Below, in pieces: positions 1-9,281 of a DNA stretch of 64,000 nt. The position numbers and the translations under genes are program-made. Source of the DNA: Silene conica (Eukaryota; Streptophyta; Magnoliopsida; Caryophyllales; Caryophyllaceae); contig CM055319.2 in NCBI GenBank assembly GCA_029255685.2, positions 25,825,568-25,889,567 of the forward strand, written 5' to 3'. Below the pieces are notes generated by a model. That model did not search any database, was not told the origin of the DNA, and was given only the letters and a program-made list of their open reading frames with translations. How positions within the stretch are numbered: the stretch's first letter is position 1; each line of letters begins with the position of its first letter.

Positions 1-100
1 ACCGACCGGTGTTTCTGGTCGATCGACCTCCTGTGAACAGCGGAAAAATCTTCGATACAGCGCGTCTGGTCGACCGACTGATGATTCGGGTCGGTCGACC
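1..100. repeat. Paired GGTCGACC dyads in E1 internal DNA
   Basis: One pair at 68-79 and 89-100 (GGTCGACCGACT, GGTCGGTCGACC), starts 21 bp apart. A second pair is cut by the window edge: its right unit is 17-28 and the left unit ends at base 7, as 21-bp spacing predicts. Confidence 0.8.
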
Positions 101-279
101 AGCTGATTCCTGGAGGTCTTAGTTTCTTCGGAAATCCTGAAAAAGCAAGAAAATATGTGCGCCCAACAATGCGCGAGACGCCAAAACGATTCTAAAAGTC
201 TTAACTACTAGCAAACCGAACTAAAAAGTTTCACGCAACATAAAAATAAATAGTCTTAAAACTGTAATTTTAAAAACAA

Positions 280-3150
280 CTATCCGCTGAAGATGTGGAA
301 AATATCCGACCACGGCTTCTGACGGCACGCCGTAGTCTCCACAGTTTTTGCTTCAGTGGCAAAACACATCTTCTTTCCTCCATCGCAAAGCATATGCGAC
401 GGTCTCTCTGTTTGAGCCTGCCTCCTCTTCTTTTTCTCCTCTCGATCCACGACGTCTGGATCCTCATCTTCTCCATAGCTTAGGCATCCCATTCCTCCTC
501 TCTGGATGATGACTTCCTTCTCCTTGGGTTTCCCCAAACCAATTCCTGCAATAGTCATAATAGAAGTGTCCTCCCTATTGCTCCCAATCTGGGGCGGAGG
601 TGTAAAAACAGATACAGGAACAGGTAGTAAAGGTGGAGAAGTAGTGATGACCTCATACTTCTTTTCAGAAGTGATAGCATTACATGTGATGGGGGTCATA
701 GCATCCTTCTTCCTATAGGATAGGCCATAGATGATAGAATGTTTGCCTACTTTGAAGGTTAGAGTTCCAGTGCCTACATCTATAATGGCACCTGCAGTGT
801 GAAGAAAGGGTCTTCCTAGAATGATGGGTATGTGGGCATCCTCCGGGATGTCCAAAACAACAAAGTCTACTGGGAAGAAAAACCTGTCAATACGCACAGG
901 GATGTTTTCTAACACCCCTACAGGTTCCATTGAGGTGCGATCAGCCATCTGGACCGTCATACTGGTCACTGCAAATTCGGTCATTCCTAGTTTTAAGGCA
1001 ACGCTTAGGGGCATGACACTTATACTAGCACCAAAATCGCATAGAGCCTTTTTAACTGGGAAGGTTCCTATATTACAGGGGACAGAAAAACTTCCAGGGT
1101 CCTCTAGTTTATGAGGGGCAATGACATGAGTTAAAAAGCTAGATGACTCTTCAGTGAGAGCCACCGACTCAACCTTTTCTAGAGACTTCTTTCTTGACAA
1201 AAGCTGTCTCATGAATTTTAGATAAGAAGGAACTTGTTGAACTAATTCTAAAAATGGAACTTGAACATTTAATGAACGAATTACATCTTTAAATTTGTCA
1301 AAAGATACATGTTCCTTTGAAGGCACGAGTCTCTCTGGAAAAGGAGCAGCTGAGGATTCCGTATTTGCAGCCCTTTTTAAAAATCTGGGGGTCTTGTCAC
1401 CCCTGAAAAGAAAATCTCGTAAGTTATTCGGCAATTCTGGACGAAAGGGAACTTCAGATTCGGCTTCGGTGGTCGGTCGACCAGTATCCTCGGTCGGTCG
1501 ACCAGTCTCCTGTTCAGCTGATATTTTCGGATCCTGCTCCGCGGTCGGTCGACCAGATTCCTCGGTCGGTCGACCGACTTTGCTGCTACTCGCTATTTTT
1601 TCTTTCCCAGCCCCCACTTTAGCTCCACTTCGCAGGGTTACGACGTTTAGAGTCTCCTTCTTCTGGTCTGGCTTGGTCGGAAGTTGACCCGGAGCCCTAG
1701 TGTCATTCTTGCTCGCGATCTGAGCAATCTGGGACTCCAACATCTTCATCCCTGCCTCTCTAGCCTGCGACTCCTTCTGAACCAACCCAATAAGATTTTG
1801 GATAAGAGCATATGTGTTGGGTGGTGGATTGGAAGGTGGTTGAGGGTTGAAAGGTGGTCTTTGGAAATTCTGTTTATGTGGGGGTACATAAGTGGAATTT
1901 TGCTGAGGTTGCATATGCTGTGGGTTTTGAACATTCTGGCTTGTCCACCTTAAGTTGGGATGGACATTGTTATTATTTGGATCATAGAAATTGTTCCCAC
2001 GGTAATGCTGAAAAGCGGCACATGTTTCATTAGATGAAGTACAGAACTTTGACACATGCCCTTCTCCACCGCACCTCTCACAAGCAAAGGGTCCGTCCTG
2101 AACGGCGTTCACCTGGTAAATTCCTCCCTTGCTTCCACTCCCTAGATCGAGCTTTCCTGCAGCTTCAAATTTTTCTAACTTGGCCGTCAAGGCCTCAATT
2201 GCTGACAGGTTGTACTCAGATTTTCTCTGATTTCCTCTGGAAGTACCATGCTCAGCGCGGTGCACAGCAACATCTTCTATTAACTTGAGACCTTTAGTCT
2301 CTCCAGAATTATCTTGGAATCTCCCATTAGCTGCAGCATCTAGGTAGGCCCTGTTGTCATCATAGAGGCCATTGTTGAACTGGTTGCAAAGAAACCATTG
2401 TTCGAATCCGTGATGTGGTATGGATCGAACAAGTCTCTTGAACCTGTCCCACGCCTCGCTAAAGTCTTCATTGGGACCTTGCTTGAAATTAGTGATCTGC
2501 GCTCTTAAAGCATTTGTCTTTGATGCAGAGTAATATTTCCTGTAGAATGCTAGGGCTAAGGTGTTCCAATCTGTAACTCCCGCAGCAGTGCGGTCAAGGT
2601 CTCTGTACCATTCTCTCGCAGAGTCCCTAAGGGAGAAGATAAACATGGTCTGTTTAATCTGGTCCTGCGTCACTCCTTCTGGGGGTGCTATAGAGCATAT
2701 GTAATCTGTGAAGATTTCAATATGCTTAGCAGCATCCTCATTGGCCGAGCCTCCAAATTGGTTTCTTTCAACCATAGTTATATAGGCAGGCTTGGCCTCG
2801 AATGGCTTCCCAGTACCTGCAGGTAAAGTGAACCCTTTGTATAGGTCCTTTGCCTGAGGCATAGAGTGACTGGCAATAGTAGCTTCTTCTGTCATGTTAT
2901 CTTCTTCTTTAGGAAAAACTGGAAAGCAGGTTAAAGATGGTGTTTTTGGTGAAGGTGGATTGATGGGTGAATTTGGTTGTGAAGGTGGTGTTTTAGGTGA
3001 AGATGGTGGTAACTCAAAAAGGTCTTCTTGAAATAAAGAGGATGGTGACCCTCCCTCTTGATTTGCTAGAAGTTGCTTTCTTCTTTCCCTAAGAGTCCTC
3101 TCAATTTCGAGATCAAGTGGTAGGAGTTCTCCTTGAACTGACCTGCGCAT
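280..3150 (-). CDS. Athila-like gag-protease polyprotein, uninterrupted
   Basis: 956 codons without a stop. A proline-rich N-terminus (about residues 45-75) is followed by a retrotransposon capsid domain (about 110-290, including FSLRDSAREWYRDL and EAWDRFKRLVRSIPHHG). A CX2CX4HX4C zinc knuckle follows at about 355-368 (CERCGGEGHVSKFC), then a low-complexity linker, then a retropepsin-like protease with CDFGAS at about 704-709 and the flap-like GRPFLHTAG. Gag would package element RNA and the protease would mature the polyprotein. The start codon at 3150 lies about 100 nt after the primer-binding site. Residues 526-560 hold two GRPT-x3-GRPT modules encoded by the 21-bp paired dyads also found in the LTR. 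The frame ends after the protease without pol. An intact frame this long suggests a recent insertion or retained function. Confidence 0.9.
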   Translation of the reverse strand: MRRSVQGELLPLDLEIERTLRERRKQLLANQEGGSPSSLFQEDLFELPPSSPKTPPSQPNSPINPPSPKTPSLTCFPVFPKEEDNMTEEATIASHSMPQAKDLYKGFTLPAGTGKPFEAKPAYITMVERNQFGGSANEDAAKHIEIFTDYICSIAPPEGVTQDQIKQTMFIFSLRDSAREWYRDLDRTAAGVTDWNTLALAFYRKYYSASKTNALRAQITNFKQGPNEDFSEAWDRFKRLVRSIPHHGFEQWFLCNQFNNGLYDDNRAYLDAAANGRFQDNSGETKGLKLIEDVAVHRAEHGTSRGNQRKSEYNLSAIEALTAKLEKFEAAGKLDLGSGSKGGIYQVNAVQDGPFACERCGGEGHVSKFCTSSNETCAAFQHYRGNNFYDPNNNNVHPNLRWTSQNVQNPQHMQPQQNSTYVPPHKQNFQRPPFNPQPPSNPPPNTYALIQNLIGLVQKESQAREAGMKMLESQIAQIASKNDTRAPGQLPTKPDQKKETLNVVTLRSGAKVGAGKEKIASSSKVGRPTEESGRPTAEQDPKISAEQETGRPTEDTGRPTTEAESEVPFRPELPNNLRDFLFRGDKTPRFLKRAANTESSAAPFPERLVPSKEHVSFDKFKDVIRSLNVQVPFLELVQQVPSYLKFMRQLLSRKKSLEKVESVALTEESSSFLTHVIAPHKLEDPGSFSVPCNIGTFPVKKALCDFGASISVMPLSVALKLGMTEFAVTSMTVQMADRTSMEPVGVLENIPVRIDRFFFPVDFVVLDIPEDAHIPIILGRPFLHTAGAIIDVGTGTLTFKVGKHSIIYGLSYRKKDAMTPITCNAITSEKKYEVITTSPPLLPVPVSVFTPPPQIGSNREDTSIMTIAGIGLGKPKEKEVIIQRGGMGCLSYGEDEDPDVVDREEKKKRRQAQTERPSHMLCDGGKKMCFATEAKTVETTACRQKPWSDIFHIFSG
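1471..1575. repeat. Two dyad pairs inside the gag-protease coding region
   Basis: GGTCGGTCGACC at 1471-1482 and 1492-1503, and again at 1543-1554 and 1564-1575. Both pairs have 21-bp spacing. On the coding strand each pair reads GRPT, three residues, GRPT. Confidence 0.9.
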
Positions 3151-3247
3151 AAGAGGGAACTACAAGAAAAAGGTGAGAAGGTTTAAGGAACATAAAGTTC
3201 CTTAAACAAAGAGAAACAAAAACAAAAAACAATAAACACTGGCGTCA

Positions 3248-3267
3248 CCTCCCCGGCAACGGCGCCA
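3248..3267 (-). other. Primer-binding site, tRNA-Asp
   Basis: The plus-strand sequence equals the 3' end of plant tRNA-Asp including CCA (CCCCGGCAACGGCGCCA), so the minus-strand transcript would pair with it. It sits 5 nt from the LTR end, as usual for Athila/Tat elements. Confidence 0.9.
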
Positions 3268-3867
3268 AAATTTGATGCCCGTCGTTGAGGGTACCAAAGA
3301 TAAATTTATATTCCTAACTTAAACAATAGATAGTGAAAGTCAGGGTCGAACCACAAGGAGGTGGGGAATGTTTATTGTCTTAATGTTAATGTTTAAAGGT
3401 AACAAATTTTGGGGGTTGATTGGTTGATTACTATATCTAAAGAAAAGATTAAAATAAGACAAGAATTAAAAGATGAGAATAAAATATAATAAAAGAGGAT
3501 GCTAGGATGTTCGGGTAATAAATAGCTAAGGTAAAGTAAATCCTAAAGTCAACATGTATTGCAGTCGCGTAAGGGAGTGTAACATATCTTTTTAGGTCTA
3601 TGCTACCTAATAGCTCCTTTCGGCCTATGCTATTAGTTCCTAGGTCTCACAATTATTGGGTGTCAACAATAAGGGTGATTCCTAAATTCCAGGTTACATA
3701 CCTTTCAGCCTTGAGTAACCTATCCGTCTTAAAGTGTAAACCAATGCCCTTCCCGTATCTTTCAATCTTGGGTAGGTCATTACTAATATCCTACAAGTCT
3801 CCTATTGGTCTCATTATAGGATATTATAATTTATAAGAAAAGACGAAATAAGAAAACAGACGCGAGT

Positions 3868-3941
3868 GGTCGACCGACCGGCTACTCCAGTCGGCCGACC
3901 ACGGCCTCGGTCGACCGACCGACTATTCCAGTCGGCCGACC
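3868..3941. repeat. Four-unit dyad cluster in E1 LTR
   Basis: Units start at 3868, 3889, 3909 and 3930 (GGTCGACCGACC or AGTCGGCCGACC), spaced 21, 20 and 21 bp. Confidence 0.9.
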
Positions 3942-4452
3942 GGGGTCCTGCTACAGGTCGGGTTTTTCGGATTTTATTCACCTATGCATATTATCCCCTA
4001 CATCCTAACATATGAAAATTAGCTACTCATGACTGTTAAGACGAATATAAAATTGGGAATAAACATGAAAAGCATAGTAAATAATCTAAGCATGCAAGAT
4101 TCAAATAAAGCTTGGGATTCTAACTTAACAATTGTAATAAAAAGAAGAACGATAATAAAACTAGATTAAAAGAATAATTACCACAATTGGAATTAGGGCA
4201 GAAAGAAACTAACTTTATTGAATGCTTGGGAATTATTGAAAGATTACAAACTCTAATTCTTCTAAATAAAACTGGATGCTAAAACTTGATACTAAAAGAT
4301 TTGATAGATCAAAGATCTAAAATAATCCCAGATAATAAAAAGATCTCAAACCCTAATCACAAGATTAGCTTATATAGGGTAAAAAACTAAGAGTTTCCTA
4401 AAGATTCTAATTCTACTTTATTTCCGAAAATAAATCGTATGGGCTTCGTTCT

Positions 4453-4585
4453 GGTCGGCCGACCCGTATAGCTGGTCGGTCGACCACTTCCTGCTGGGCT
4501 TCTTTTATTTCCGGCTCTTTCGTGAAAATTGGACTTTATAAAAATTGGGCCTGGTCGGCCGACCCGTTTTGCTGGTCGGTCGACC
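4453..4585. repeat. Two dyad pairs 100 bp apart in E1 LTR
   Basis: Units start at 4453 and 4474, then 4553 and 4574. Each pair has 21-bp spacing and the order GGTCGGCCGACC then GGTCGGTCGACC. Confidence 0.9.
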
Positions 4586-5482
4586 GCTTCTGCACGGAAG
4601 TCTTCGGGTTTCTTCTGTTTTGACTCTTGGTACTTGATTTTGACTCCAGTTGACTTTCCATTTATTCCTTAATTAAGCTAAAGACTTGAGGATACGAATT
4701 TGGTGCTAAATTGCTTCTTTTCTGCATAAATCTGCAAAAGTGCATAAAAATACGAAAGTACACAATTTGTGGGAAATAAAGGCTAAAACATAGTAAATGA
4801 GCGACCAAATACGTGTAAAAATAGATGTAAAACATCATAAAATAGACACGTATCAGTTATGATATAAAATGTTTTGTTTCTCATGTGGAATTGTACGCCA
4901 ATTTTGAACACCACAAAGTGAACTGATTAACATTACATCTTTTTTGTCCTTGATTACCCACTTGAGCTGATAACTCAGGTAATCATTTTGTGACGTTGGT
5001 TGATGGTGGGTTCAACGAGCCATAAGTCACGTGGATGACTGACCAATCACAAAGGCGAGTTATACGGATATCTCGTAGGACACCCCGTGACATCGTTATG
5101 GAGTCCTAAATGTTTTATAACATTGGGTGTCAGGTCGTGGATAGGACCTCCATAGTGTTCCTTAGAGTCGAGTCTTTTGACTTTCAACTGTTTCTTGAGA
5201 TTAAGACAGATTTTGGGTAACTTTGGTTTCTTTCCCACGGTCACCGTAACAGGGGCCAAGAGGATTTTTTCTGGGTTATTTCATGCTGGGCGATATCGGC
5301 AGGATTCGAGTTGAGGGAAATATCCAAACCCTTATCAGGATTTTATCATTTCTCAGGGCCACTCGAGGAGTAGTAACTGAAATGCATGGCCATGCTCGAA
5401 TACAGATTCGTTTTATCAGATTCGTCTTACATTGAGTGGGAGAAATTTTAAAAGGATATGAGAATCGGTTATCGCACCTACA

Positions 5483-5578
5483 CTTGTACGGACAAGTGGG
5501 AGTTTGTTGGAGATTGTGTCCTCCACATGTAGTGTGATAACGTCATTGAACATACCCTTGTACGGACAAGTGGGAGAT
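5483..5578 (+). other. Duplicated hairpin / polypurine tract / LTR-start module
   Basis: CTTGTACGGACAAG is a 5-bp hairpin with loop ACGG, followed by TGGGAG and TGTTGG. It occurs at 5483-5510 and again at 5557-5584, 74 bp apart. Only the second precedes the real LTR. The first is followed by a short LTR-start-like stretch (from 5505) resembling the E7 LTR start. Confidence 0.75.
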
Positions 5579-6580
5579 TGTTGGGGCTGGTGTCCTTGAC
5601 AATTAAGTACAATGACTTATTAAATCTCTTTAAGGATCACAAGGGCATACTTCTGTATTATTACCAGTTGATCCACGTTTATCAATAACGGTTGGCTTGC
5701 TAGATAAGTTTGACGTTATTGTCATACGGATGGCGGTGGTCAACTGGTCCCTATACGTCACACCTATAGGACACGTTTGAGAGATGTGAAGGTATGAAAA
5801 TACAATCACATTTATGCCGGATATGACTAAACAGTTAGTCAGAGGTATTGACTATTAAATTAGTCAATAAGATGTTGAGATTATTATTTAATACGGATTA
5901 AATAATTTTAGCTAATACGGATTACAAGATTAATTCGTAAATTAAATATAAACGGTTATATTTAATTAAATATTGTATTCGCGTATTAATATAAACAGTT
6001 ATATTAATTTGGGTAATTATACAATATCGTATTTTATCAGACCGTTATTAATATATCGACTGTATTAATATCTGATAACATGTTACGATTTATAATTAAA
6101 AATAACGCGAACAACTTAAAGCTAAATGGGTCGGATCTTGCATTGGAATAAGGTAAGAGTGGAAAGCCCACTCCTACCCTATGTCCAATTTCGGCCGGCC
6201 ATGTGTAGTATATAAGGAGAGTCCAAGCTCCTTATATCCACTACTCTTGGTGCACTGTTAAATTATCTCAAGGTAAAAATTAGGGTTTTGAGACATTCTT
6301 TTCCCAAAAACCTCAGATCTCACATCTAAACTCAAATAGCTCTCCCTATATTGCAAGGCAATTGGAGAGGATTTCTAGCACACGCGGCCACGTCTCAAAC
6401 TAAGTCTTGGGTGCAAGTTATAGGAGGGAATTTGCATTAATTCCTGTTCTTAGGCCTTTTGCGCGAGGACTAAAGGTTGTACTTCTTTTCTCATGTTTTT
6501 AATCTTATGACGATATTCACAATTGCATATTTCATTATAATCCTGCAAATTTAGGGTGAATACGCGTTATATTCCCCACA
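5579..6580 (+). repeat. 3' LTR of E2 (1002 bp)
   Basis: Begins TGTTGGGG and ends CCCCACA. The TATA region 6205-6244 is an inverted repeat. Confidence 0.85.
6205..6244 (+). promoter_or_regulatory. LTR core promoter in an inverted repeat
   Basis: TATATAAG lies in the left arm of a hairpin: GTAGT + ATATAAGGAG (6205-6219), loop AGTCCAAG, then CTCCTTATAT + CC bulge + ACTAC (6228-6244). This gives fifteen pairs with one two-base bulge. Confidence 0.7.
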
Positions 6581-7638
6581 AGATTAAAGCTGGAACGGAC
6601 AAGAAGCGGTCGACCGACCCGCATCAGAGGTCGACCGACCGAAGCCCAGTTCGCGTAAAAGTCCAGCAGCGCTTAAAGCGGTCGACCGACCCGCGTCAGA
6701 GGTCGACCGACCAGAAGCTGACCCGGGGACTTTTGTTTCGTGTTTCTACTTTCCTAATCTTGTAATAATTCTTATTTAAGGAGACCTAAACTCTTCAATT
6801 AGGTCAAGCAATTTATGTTAGACAAGCTTTTTATTTTAAGAAGTAATTTTTATTATCAAGCACTTGATGTTAGAAGAACTTCATAGTTTTAGAGAGAGAT
6901 TTATATTCAAGTTTTCACCTTTTGTTCTTAATTCCAATTTAAGTTGTAAGTTTGCTACAATTAATCTTTCCTTTTAATTTAATCTTGTTGTTCATCTTGT
7001 TGTTGTTCCTTAATTCATGTTTCCCTTTTATTATCATCTTTAATTATGTTAATTCCTTTGATGTTCTTAGTTATTGTTAGTTTCATAATAAACAGTATGC
7101 ATAGCTAATTCTTGTGATTAGGAATTAGGGGGACCATGGTGAAGATTTGATTTTGATAAGTTTAATGATTGAACCACCAATCCCCCATTGTTGTTGGTGA
7201 ACTAATCCTTAGGATTGAAAGATTATTAGGATTAGTTTAACAACTTTGGGATTGCCCTTGAACGAAAGTTTAGTGCTTTTGTAGGAACCCTAAGACCGTA
7301 AGGATTGGGTAGAATTTTGACCTAAAGGTTTATTCTTTGTTCCTTGGGATTGCGTTATTTGATTATTTTACCCTTCATTGACTTGTATTAACCATGGGGA
7401 ACCAAAGTTCCTAATCTCCTTTTTTTCCCTTATTTTATTTCTCTTGTTTATTTTGTCTTTTTAGTTGTTAGTTTAAATCTCAAATCAACCCCTTTTTTTT
7501 GGTTACTTGCAATAGAATTTAAATTCACAAACATAATTAACCTTGTCTCTCTGTGGTTCGACCCTTGACTTATCCTATCTAAGTTTAAGCTGAGGTTTTA
7601 TAAATCTTATCTTTGGCACCCATCAACGACGGGTGTCA
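6581..7638 (+). repeat. E3: Athila-like LTR remnant
   Basis: Ends CAACGACGGGTGTCA, close to the E1 LTR end (CAACGACGGGCATCA), and carries the same paired dyads (6608-6640, 6680-6712). The left end is cut by E2. No primer-binding site follows; the next base belongs to E4 protease sequence. It is therefore a 3' LTR or solo LTR inserted in E4. Confidence 0.8.
6608..6712. repeat. Two dyad pairs in E3 LTR
   Basis: GGTCGACCGACC starts at 6608 and 6629, then at 6680 and 6701. Both spacings are 21 bp. Confidence 0.9.
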
Positions 7639-7829
7639 ATCGCGATACCATGCTCGTTTCGAGTGTCGCGACCAGAAAATCTGCTTGAGGAGTTCTTCAG
7701 GAGTTCGTGTTTCCTATAGGGGAACTTGCCCTAAAAAGGGTGTTCGTGTTATCTCTTCGATGAAAGCATCTCATCTTCTTAGGAAGGGTTGCCAAGCCGT
7801 CCTGTGTTGTTTCATCTTCTTAGGAAGGG
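7639..7829 (+). pseudogene. E4 protease C-terminal remnant and linker to RT
   Basis: Encodes VISSMKASHLLRKGCQAV-type residues (near 7750-7800), characteristic of the stretch between protease and RT in Tekay elements. The CATCTTCTTAGGAAGGGTTG sequence occurs twice (7770, 7813), a small duplication that shifts the frame before the RT open frame at 7830. Confidence 0.65.
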
Positions 7830-9281
7830 TTGCCATCGCTACCGAAGCTTGAGGATGTAGCCATTGTTCGTGAGTATCCAGATGTTTTCCCAGATGACTT
7901 GCCAGGGATACCGCCAGAGAGAGATGTGGAGTTTACCATTGAGCTTGTTCCGGGTACCGGACCGATTTCCAAAGCTCCTTACCGTATGGCTCCGCCAGAG
8001 TTGAAAGAATTGAAGCAGCAATTGGAAGAGATGATCGAGATAGGATTCATTAGACCGAGTGCTTCTCCCTGGGGTGCTCCAGTTTTGTTCGTTAAGAAGA
8101 AAGATGGTTCCATGAGACTTTGCATTGACTATAGAGAGTTGAACCGAGTCACCGTGAAAAACAGATATCCTTTGCCTAGGATAGATGACTTGTTTGATCA
8201 GTTGAGAGGTGCTTCTAGGTTTTCTAAGATTGATCTTCGATCGGGTTATCATCAGATTCCAGTGAGAGAGGCTGATATTGCGAAGACTGCTTTTCGTACC
8301 AGATATGGGCATTTTGAGTTCGTGGTTATGCCTTTTGGGTTGACTAATGCACCTGCTATCTTCATGGATCAGATGAACCGCACCTTTAGTGAGTATCTTG
8401 ACACTTGTGTTGTAGTGTTTATTGATGACATCCTCATTTACTCTAAGACCGATGAGGAGTATGCTGAGCATCTTAGATTGATTCTTGGGATTTTACGTCG
8501 ACAGAAGTGGTTCGCGAAGTTTTCTAAGTGTGAGTTTTGGCTTTCTAAGGTTGCATTTCTTGGACATGTGATATCTAGTGAGGGAGTTATGGTTGATCCC
8601 GCAAAGATTGAGGCCGTTGTTGATTGGGAGAGTCCCAAAGATGTGGGAGAGATCCGTAGTTTCCTTGGATTAGCTGGTTACTATCGTAGATTTGTTGAGG
8701 ATTTCTCTAGATTAGCTCGGCCGATGACTCAGTTATTGAAGAAGGAAGCTAAGTTTGTGTGGACCGACAAGTGTGAGAGTTCTTTCCAGGAATTGAAGAC
8801 TAGGTTGACTTCCGCTCCTATACTTGCTTTGCCAGAGATCGGGGTTGACTTTGATGTGTATTGTGATGCGTCGATGTTAGGGCTTGGATGTGTGCTGATG
8901 CAGAGTGGTAAGGTGATAGCTTACTCATCTAGACAGTTGAGAGTTCACGAGGTGAACTATCCGACACATGATCTTGAGTTGGCTGCAGTCGTTCATGCTT
9001 TGAAGATGTGGCGTCATTACTTGATTGGATCTCATTGTCGCATTTTCACGGATCACAAGAGTCTTAACTACATTTTCACCCAGAAAGACCTTAATATGCG
9101 ACAGAGACGTTGGCTAGAATTGGTTAAGGATTATGACATTGAGTTATTATATCATGAGGGAAAGGCCAATGTAGTTGCTGATGCGCTTAGCCGCAAGACT
9201 TCTCATTCGATGAGTGCTATGCGGGTGTTGCCCGATGAGTTGTTCCGAGTTCCGGAAGTTGAGATTAGAGATGGTGGGTAG
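7830..9281 (+). pseudogene. E4 reverse transcriptase and RNase H
   Basis: 483-codon frame that copies element RNA into cDNA and removes the RNA strand. RT motifs in order: [32 protein letters not shown], the [12 protein letters not shown] block, and catalytic FIDD at 197-200. The RNase H part has [30 protein letters not shown] and [11 protein letters not shown], followed by ADALSRK. This pattern is typical of Tekay/Del chromoviruses. The frame is broken at about 9275 by a one-base shift into the integrase frame. The ATG at 7830 lies in the middle of the ancestral polyprotein and is not a true start. Confidence 0.9.

Larger units (their letters stand above)
1..4855 (-). mobile_element. E1: Athila-like Ty3/gypsy element, 5' part, cut by window edge
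   Basis: Read on the minus strand the order is LTR (4855-3273), tRNA-Asp primer-binding site, a long gag-protease frame (3150-280), then non-coding sequence running off the left edge. No reverse transcriptase or integrase is visible in 1-279, so pol is either further left or absent. The LTR ends TGAT...ATCA, the tRNA-Asp primer site and the D-x-GAS protease place it with Athila-type plant elements. The flank at 4856-4860 (GTTAT) is the expected target duplication. It lies inside the 3' region of copia E2, so E1 inserted into E2. Confidence 0.85.
3273..4855 (-). repeat. 5' LTR of E1 (1583 bp)
   Basis: Bounded by TGAT (3273) and ATCA (4855), immediately followed on the minus strand by a short spacer and the tRNA-Asp primer-binding site. 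Contains four paired dyads (3868-3941, 4453-4485, 4553-4585) and a minus-strand TATATAAG at about 4369-4376. A perfect 6-bp hairpin (4353-4368, CTAATC/GATTAG) lies just downstream of the TATA box. Confidence 0.85.
4856..6580 (+). mobile_element. E2: Ty1/copia element, 3' untranslated region plus 3' LTR
   Basis: Left part (4856-5578) matches the 3' untranslated blocks of E7 (25540-26269) and E10 (about 62000-62562), including CTCAGGGCCACTCGAGGAG and a palindrome at 5384-5395. It is followed by a polypurine tract and an LTR. The coding part is missing because E1 is inserted at 4856; it is predicted beyond the left window edge. The right flank AGATT (6581-6585) lies in Athila-like LTR E3, so E2 inserted into E3. 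Confidence 0.8.

Noticed and set aside
295-2288. Plus-strand frames of 62-130 codons
   Set aside because: Antisense shadows of the 956-codon gag-protease frame.
7839-8638. Minus-strand frames of 210 and 66 codons
   Set aside because: They lie antisense to the well-supported RT/RNase H domain of E4; no motif of their own.
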